Below are positions 7,493 to 11,525 of a stretch of 11,525 nucleotides of DNA, piece after piece. The stretch covers positions 1 to 11,525 of the forward strand of contig JABHGH010000127.1 in the NCBI GenBank assembly GCA_018672145.1. Direction: 5' to 3'. Position numbers and translations under genes: made by a program. How positions within the stretch are numbered: the first letter of the stretch is position 1; every line of letters begins with the position of its first letter. The DNA is from Flavobacteriaceae bacterium. Lineage in GTDB: Bacteria > Bacteroidota > Bacteroidia > Flavobacteriales > Flavobacteriaceae. The notes below the pieces were generated by a model that saw nothing but the letters and a program-made list of their open reading frames with translations, was not told the origin of the DNA and did no database searches.

Positions 7493-9169
7493 ATGAAACG
7501 CAAATCCTTCATTTCACTAATATCTCTGTTGGCAATCTCTTGTGCATTCATGAGCTGTAGCTCCAATGGTTCTTTCAAAAATGGCGCATCCAGTGCAACA
7601 GGTTGGAAAATTGGAGAAAGTGGCGGTTTTGATTATAAAGGAAAAGACTACAAGGACCAGATTCAAGGACCTAATTTGATCTTAGTGCATGGCGGTACTT
7701 TCACCAAGGGACGTGTCCAAGACGATGTGATGAAGGATTGGAACAATACACCAACACGAATGCAAGTTCGTTCTTTTTACATGGACGAAACCGAAGTCAC
7801 CAACCTTATGTATATTGAATATTTAGATTGGTTAAAACGTGTGTTTGCTTCTCAACCTGACATTTATCTATCGGCTTTGCCAGATACACTTGTTTGGAGA
7901 AATCAATTAGGATTTTATGATGATATGGTGAACAACTATTTGCGTCATCCTGCATTTCAAACACACCCTGTTGTTGGAGTGAGTTGGCAGCAAGCAAGTA
8001 ACTTTGCAAAGTGGAGAACCAATAGAGTCAATGAAATTATACTAGAACAAAAAGGATGGATTGCCAAAGGGGCTAGAACATCAAAAAGCATTCAAAATGG
8101 CCTCAATTTTGACACAGAAACTTATCTGAAAAGACCTGATCTTGTCTATGGAGGAAATTATGACGCTGAGAATGTAAGTGAGGTTGAGAATGCAACCGAA
8201 AATAATGTTCAGGATTTTGTTGGTAGAGAAGCGCAAATTACCGTTCGTGGAGAAGGAGATCAAGAAGATCAGGTCAAAGTAACCAATGCGAGTGTTGAGT
8301 ATGGGATCGTACTTCCGGAATATCGATTACCCACAGAATCTGAATGGGAATATGCTGCTTTAGGACTTGCAGGTATTCGTGAATACAATTCATATCAAGG
8401 TAAGAAAAAATATCCATGGTCTGGCGATTCATCGCGAGTGTCACAACAACGAAATGCTGGTGACCAACTTGCGAACTTCAAACAAGGTCGTGGTGACTAC
8501 AGTGGGGTTGCTGGATGGTCGAATGATGATGCGGAAATAACTGCTGACGTTCGTCAATATCCACCCAATGATTTCGGTCTTTATGGAATGGCGGGCAACG
8601 TTTCAGAATGGGTTGCTGATGTGTATCGCCCTATCACAAACAACGAGATTAGCGACATGAACTATTTTAGAGGGAATGTCTTTCAAAACTATATTACTGA
8701 AGACGGAAAAGTCAAAGTGGCGACAGAACCTCTTTTTGATGATAAAAATCCGGCTGGAAGAACGATTTACGACCAGTTACCCGGATCTATCATGAAAGAT
8801 AATATCAATCCTAATGACTTTGAGTCAATACAAAGTCAAGAAGAATTACTTAACTCAAATGGGCTGACTGCGAACAATCTCGCTTATGCTGATGGAGATG
8901 AGCTGTATGAAAGAGATGAAACAGAAATGTATAAAGACGCTTTTTCAAAAGAAAGAGAGCAAGGAGAAAAAAGACTTACACTTGTTTCCGACAAAACACG
9001 CGTAATTAAAGGAGCATCTTGGAAAGATCGTGCTTTCTGGCTCGATCCAGCACAACGACGATATATGCCTGAGTTTTTGGCAGCTGATTACATCGGATTC
9101 CGCTGTGCCATGTCGTATCTAGGCAGCACAAGTGAAAGCCGTAAACCTCGTGGCATCCCCAAAAATTAA
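7493..9169 (+). CDS. gldJ: Gliding motility lipoprotein GldJ
   Basis: Lipoprotein needed for gliding and type IX secretion in Flavobacterium johnsoniae, where it is thought to stabilise GldK and link the motor to the adhesin track. I chose the ATG at 7493 because it begins a lipoprotein signal (MKRKSF, hydrophobic core, then cysteines at 17 and 22). Cys22, followed by SSNGS, or Cys17 (AISC) would be lipidated. The open frame extends to 7400 but adds a non-signal-like stretch. The product is 558 residues, close to F. johnsoniae GldJ. It has the formylglycine-generating-enzyme (FGE-sulfatase) fold: an N-terminal part (about 62-180, VHGGTFTKG and DETEVTN), RLPTESEWEYAALG in the middle, GLYGMAGNVSEW at 362-373, GASW (507-510) and GFRCA (535-539). 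Two long polar inserts split the fold. The cysteine pair of true FGE enzymes is absent, so a structural role is expected. The basic tail (RKPRGIPKN) matches the region required for gliding in F. johnsoniae. Confidence 0.95.
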   Translation: MKRKSFISLISLLAISCAFMSCSSNGSFKNGASSATGWKIGESGGFDYKGKDYKDQIQGPNLILVHGGTFTKGRVQDDVMKDWNNTPTRMQVRSFYMDETEVTNLMYIEYLDWLKRVFASQPDIYLSALPDTLVWRNQLGFYDDMVNNYLRHPAFQTHPVVGVSWQQASNFAKWRTNRVNEIILEQKGWIAKGARTSKSIQNGLNFDTETYLKRPDLVYGGNYDAENVSEVENATENNVQDFVGREAQITVRGEGDQEDQVKVTNASVEYGIVLPEYRLPTESEWEYAALGLAGIREYNSYQGKKKYPWSGDSSRVSQQRNAGDQLANFKQGRGDYSGVAGWSNDDAEITADVRQYPPNDFGLYGMAGNVSEWVADVYRPITNNEISDMNYFRGNVFQNYITEDGKVKVATEPLFDDKNPAGRTIYDQLPGSIMKDNINPNDFESIQSQEELLNSNGLTANNLAYADGDELYERDETEMYKDAFSKEREQGEKRLTLVSDKTRVIKGASWKDRAFWLDPAQRRYMPEFLAADYIGFRCAMSYLGSTSESRKPRGIPKN

Positions 9170-9201
9170 GCGGAAAACTTCAATTATTTATCCACCTTCT
9201 G

Positions 9202-10467
9202 ATGTCAGCGCTTTACAACATATTTAGAGACGCTAGTGGAGTTTGTACGGATACTCGAAAACTACAAAAAGGGGAACTATTCTTTGCGCTCAGCGGGCCA
9301 AACTTCAACGGAAATTCCTTTGTAGAAAAAGCGCTTAAAATGGGTGCAGCGGCTGTTGTCATCGACGAAGACATCGACTTTAAAGATGATCGCATTGTAC
9401 GAGTTCCACATTCGTTGGTGGCTCTTCAAGAGCTGGCAACAGAACACAGAACACATCTCGGAACTACCATCATTGCACTCACAGGAAGCAATGGAAAAAC
9501 CACCACCAAAGAACTCATTCATTCGGTGCTAAGCACTACCTTCACGACTGTGGCCACGCAAGGAAACCTCAATAATCATATTGGCGTTCCTCTCACCTTG
9601 CTTTCGTTAGAAGAGGGCACCGAAATCGGTGTCGTCGAAATGGGTGCCAATCACCCAGGTGAGATTGCATTATTGGCCAATATTGCTCAACCAAATGCTG
9701 GGCTGATTACCAATTTCGGCAAGGCACATCTTGAGGGATTTGGCAGCTTGGAAGGGGTTGTCAAAGCCAAATCAGAACTCTATGACTATCTCAAAAACAC
9801 AAACGGTCTGATTTTTGCCAATGCCGACGATTCAAAAATCATGGCACAGCTCAAAGGGCAAAATCCCATCACCTATGGAACAGGCACATCGGCAAGGTTG
9901 TCTGCAACTCTTTTCGCTGAAGAAGATGCGATTCGCATTGAGGTTGATCAACAAGAGATACAAACCCAACTCAGCGGGGCTTATAATGGCTACAATGCCT
10001 TGGCTGCCTATGCTATCGGTCGTTACTTTGGGGTATCATCACAAAACGCAAAAACTGCACTAGAGTCCTATATATCAGAGAACAACCGTTCCCAACTCAT
10101 TCGCAAAAAAGGTCTCCAAATTACCCTTGATGCCTACAACGCCAACCCCACAAGTATGCATGCTGCCCTAACGAGCTTTTCGAAAAAAGAAGGGAAAAAG
10201 ATTGCAATTCTTGGACAAATGAATGAACTCGGAAAGCACACAGAAATCGAACACAAACAACTCGTAGATTGGACAAATACCTCTCCGATTGATGATTGCT
10301 ATTGGGTTGGCTCTGCTTTCGCACCTTTTGTTTCAGCTGACAAGTACTTTTCTAATGTTGACCAGGCCATGGATTACTTCTCAAAAACCTCTCTTGGACA
10401 AGCATCGCTGCTCGTAAAAGGATCTCGCAGTTTTACACTCGAAAAATTAGTAGACGTTTTTCACTAA
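9202..10467 (+). CDS. murF: UDP-N-acetylmuramoyl-tripeptide--D-alanyl-D-alanine ligase
   Basis: Cytoplasmic Mur ligase that adds D-Ala-D-Ala to UDP-MurNAc-tripeptide using ATP, the last soluble step before the lipid-linked stages of peptidoglycan synthesis. The 421-residue product has the three expected parts. The N-terminal substrate domain includes GVCTDTRKLQKGELFFAL (about 13-30). The central ATPase domain has the P-loop GSNGKTT at 95-101, QGNLNNHIGVP (120-130), VVEMGANHPGEI (144-155) and TNFGKAHLEGF (170-180), with the Lys-rich KAKSEL (188-193) where Mur ligases carry the carbamylated lysine. The C-terminal domain has LDAYNANPTSM (309-319), AILGQMNELG (335-344) and LLVKGSRSF (403-411). 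It starts 32 bases after gldJ with no promoter box in the gap, so it is probably co-transcribed. Its stop overlaps the next gene's start by one base. murF next to gldJ is also known in Flavobacterium. Confidence 0.96.
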   Translation: MSALYNIFRDASGVCTDTRKLQKGELFFALSGPNFNGNSFVEKALKMGAAAVVIDEDIDFKDDRIVRVPHSLVALQELATEHRTHLGTTIIALTGSNGKTTTKELIHSVLSTTFTTVATQGNLNNHIGVPLTLLSLEEGTEIGVVEMGANHPGEIALLANIAQPNAGLITNFGKAHLEGFGSLEGVVKAKSELYDYLKNTNGLIFANADDSKIMAQLKGQNPITYGTGTSARLSATLFAEEDAIRIEVDQQEIQTQLSGAYNGYNALAAYAIGRYFGVSSQNAKTALESYISENNRSQLIRKKGLQITLDAYNANPTSMHAALTSFSKKEGKKIAILGQMNELGKHTEIEHKQLVDWTNTSPIDDCYWVGSAFAPFVSADKYFSNVDQAMDYFSKTSLGQASLLVKGSRSFTLEKLVDVFH

Positions 10468-10664
10468 TGGGGCGCACCATTTTATTTCTCGGATTGATTC
10501 TTGTTCTCATCGGAGGCGTACTACTATTGGGAGAAAAGTATGGCGTTAAAAACCCGCTTGACTTTCGATTTGGAGGAGAAAATTGGACGTTTTACTTCCC
10601 ACTCGGCACTTCCATACTGGTCAGTATTGTTTTGAGCTTATTGGTTTACTTCTTTAGAAAGTAA
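10467..10664 (+). CDS. DUF2905 family small membrane protein
   Basis: A 65-residue protein with two membrane segments (about 4-21, ILFLGLILVLIGGVLLL; and about 44-62, starting FPLGTSILVSIVLSLL) joined by a polar loop. The loop contains the family-like pattern NPLDFRFGGENWTFYFPL. The arrangement GRT-x-LFLGL ... G(D/E)-x-x-G ... NWTFYFPLGTSILVS matches DUF2905, a small family of unknown function widespread in bacteria. The ATG begins in the murF stop codon (TAATG, one base shared), which strongly suggests it is real and translationally coupled to murF. No function can be given. Coupling to a cell-wall gene suggests an envelope role, but that is inference only. Confidence 0.88.
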   Translation: MGRTILFLGLILVLIGGVLLLGEKYGVKNPLDFRFGGENWTFYFPLGTSILVSIVLSLLVYFFRK

Positions 10665-10710
10665 ATGAACTTGTCCACTCGCTATCAATAGCCCATGGCA
10701 TACAGAAATG

Positions 10711-11115
10711 CTATCCGATGCATGTGATAAAAATTGTTCTCCCACTTGCCTTGTTTCTATGTTCACACAAATACACCCCTTGCCAGGTTCCGAGTTGAGG
10801 AACCCCATTTTTGATTGGAAATGACACCGATGAACCTAAAATACTACTTTTGATGTGGGACGTCATATCGTCTTTTCCTTCCAAAGTGTGGGTGTAATGA
10901 TCGTCAGACTCTGAGACCATTTTGTTGAAATGGGTTTCAAAATCAAAGCGTACGCTCGGGTCAGCATTTTCGTTGATTGTAAGACTTGCAGAGGTGTGTT
11001 TGATAAACACATGCACAATCCCCGTCTGATTGGGTAGTGCCGCAATGATATCATCAGTGATCAAATGAAACCCTCTTGAAAAGGGTTTTAGGGTGATTTC
11101 AACTTGATAAGTCAT
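10711..11115 (-). CDS. yjbQ: YjbQ / UPF0047 family protein
   Basis: A 134-residue protein of the UPF0047 (YjbQ) family, annotated in databases as a secondary thiamine-phosphate synthase because overexpressed members can supply weak thiamine-phosphate synthase activity. The true physiological role is uncertain. Family signatures seen: HTSASLTINENADPSV (40-55), EGKDDMTSHIKSSILG (79-94), SFPIKNGVPQLGTWQGVYL (98-116) and a following EHR with GRTIFI (125-130). The length is typical for the family, and the start is supported because the conserved N-terminal strand begins within the first ten residues and no other Met is near. The ATG lies only 8 bases after the tRNA-Val 3' end, so the gene has no room for its own promoter outside the tRNA gene. 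It faces the murF-DUF2905 operon, with a 46-base gap between stops. Confidence 0.93.
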   Translation of the reverse strand: MTYQVEITLKPFSRGFHLITDDIIAALPNQTGIVHVFIKHTSASLTINENADPSVRFDFETHFNKMVSESDDHYTHTLEGKDDMTSHIKSSILGSSVSFPIKNGVPQLGTWQGVYLCEHRNKASGRTIFITCIG

Positions 11116-11123
11116 CTTAATTG

Positions 11124-11198
11124 TGGGTCATATTGGATTCGAACCAATGACTTCCGCCCTGTCAAGGCGACACTCTGAACCAACTGAGTTAATGACCC
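11124..11198 (-). tRNA. tRNA-Val (anticodon GAC)
   Basis: A 75-nucleotide cloverleaf is readable on the minus strand. The acceptor stem is GGGTCAT/ATGACCC (7 perfect pairs), the D arm is ACTC/GAGT with a ten-base loop containing GG, and the anticodon stem is TCGCC/GGCGG (one T-G pair at its base). The loop is TTGACAG, placing GAC at 34-36, which reads the valine codons GTC and GTT. The variable loop has five bases, and the T arm is ATTGG-TTCGAAT-CCAAT. The discriminator is A and no CCA is encoded. The A10-T25 pair in the D stem is slightly unusual. I considered Asp (GTC), but the seven-base loop allows only GAC. Confidence 0.93.
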
Positions 11199-11209
11199 CA
11201 TTAAGTTGG

Positions 11210-11217
11210 CAAAAATA
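11210..11217 (-). promoter_or_regulatory. Probable -7 box of the tRNA-Val (and yjbQ) promoter
   Basis: The minus strand reads TATTTTTG, an exact TAnnTTTG match followed by C. It ends 11 bases before the mature tRNA 5' end, so transcription would begin about 5 bases upstream of the tRNA, as expected for a stable RNA gene. No clear -33 TTTG is at the standard spacing. The transcript would probably continue into yjbQ. Confidence 0.5.
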
Positions 11218-11238
11218 AAACAAAATCGTCAGATTGTT

Positions 11239-11246
11239 TATGTTTG
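11239..11246 (+). promoter_or_regulatory. Candidate -7 box for the flavin reductase gene
   Basis: The plus strand reads TATGTTTG, an exact TAnnTTTG match, 10 bases before the ATG at 11257. The leader would be only a few bases, nearly leaderless. No -33 TTTG lies at the right distance; a TTGG at 11206-11209 is too far. The AT-rich setting makes a chance match possible. Confidence 0.38.
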
Positions 11247-11256
11247 TAAAAAAGAA

Positions 11257-11525
11257 ATGTTGCACTTCAAAAGATCAGACATCGATGCGATGGAAAAAAT
11301 CTTCCGTCTCAATCTAATCAACAGCTGTACAGGCTATAAATCAGCCAACCTCATCGGAACCCAATCCAAAGAAGGAAAGACAAATCTAGCCGTCTTTAGC
11401 AGCATTACCCACTTGGGCAGTAATCCTCCTCTGATTGGCTTTGTATTGCGTCCAACGACTGTGCCAAGAGACACTTATCGAAACCTCAAAGAATCTTCTT
11501 TATTCACCGTCAATCACATTCACTA
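11257..11525 (+). CDS. Flavin reductase-like (FMN-binding) protein, 3' end outside window
   Basis: The first 89 codons of a gene that runs off the right edge. The product begins MLHFKRSDIDAMEKIFRLNL. It then shows the pattern of the flavin reductase-like FMN-binding split-barrel family as found in Flavobacteriia: INSCTGYKSANLIGTQS, then NLAVFSSITHLGSNPPLIGF (about 46-65), then RPTTVPRDTYRNLKESSLFTVNHIH. The S-x-x-x-H-x-G-S-N-P-P-L-x-G-F core followed by RP is the FMN phosphate-contacting region of the family. Its substrate and partner cannot be told. The start is the first ATG of the only long frame; an ATG at 11240 belongs to another frame with a short ORF. It is transcribed away from the tRNA-Val gene across a gap of 58 bases. 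Confidence 0.85.
   Translation, partial: MLHFKRSDIDAMEKIFRLNLINSCTGYKSANLIGTQSKEGKTNLAVFSSITHLGSNPPLIGFVLRPTTVPRDTYRNLKESSLFTVNHIH

Noticed and set aside
1..11525. Search for mobile elements, CRISPR repeats, toxin-antitoxin pairs or defence genes
   Set aside because: No transposase, integrase, regularly spaced repeats or nuclease-like genes are seen. The tRNA-Val gene is not flanked by an integrase or by a visible partial tRNA copy.

Overview
The window looks like the chromosome of a gliding member of the Flavobacteriia (Bacteroidota). Three things point there. The gene group porV-porU / gldJ belongs to the type IX secretion and gliding machinery found only in Bacteroidota. The DNA is AT-rich, with almost no Shine-Dalgarno-like leaders. 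Several intergenic stretches carry TAnnTTTG boxes, the Bacteroidota -7 promoter element. Almost everything recognisable is conserved core genome; I see no phage, IS, CRISPR or defence island.

Layout. Positions 1-2330 (minus strand) carry pyruvate dehydrogenase genes: pdhA (E1 alpha), then after a single base the start of the E2 acetyltransferase gene, which has two lipoyl domains and runs off the left edge. A likely pdhA promoter lies in the gap at 2331-2436. Positions 2437-7340 (minus) hold porU followed by porV, 8 bases apart, encoding the C25-type sortase-like protease and the outer-membrane shuttle of the type IX attachment complex. Positions 7341-7492 are a short AT-rich divergent promoter region. 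Positions 7493-10664 (plus) hold gldJ, murF and a DUF2905 membrane protein gene, closely packed and probably one operon. Positions 10711-11198 (minus) hold yjbQ immediately behind a tRNA-Val(GAC) gene. From 11257 (plus) a flavin reductase-like gene begins and leaves the window on the right.

How the genes work together. PorU, PorV and GldJ serve one system: GldJ is a lipoprotein of the gliding and secretion motor periphery, and PorV and PorU receive and process proteins carrying C-terminal secretion signals at the cell surface. MurF completes the UDP-MurNAc-pentapeptide and is probably co-transcribed with gldJ. The pyruvate dehydrogenase genes supply acetyl-CoA and are functionally separate.

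No clearly new system is visible. The most useful oddities are the 8-base spacing between the tRNA-Val and yjbQ, which implies a shared tRNA-mRNA transcript, the one-base overlap linking an uncharacterised DUF2905 gene to murF behind gldJ, the compact divergent promoter regions, and the loss of the formylglycine-enzyme cysteines in GldJ.
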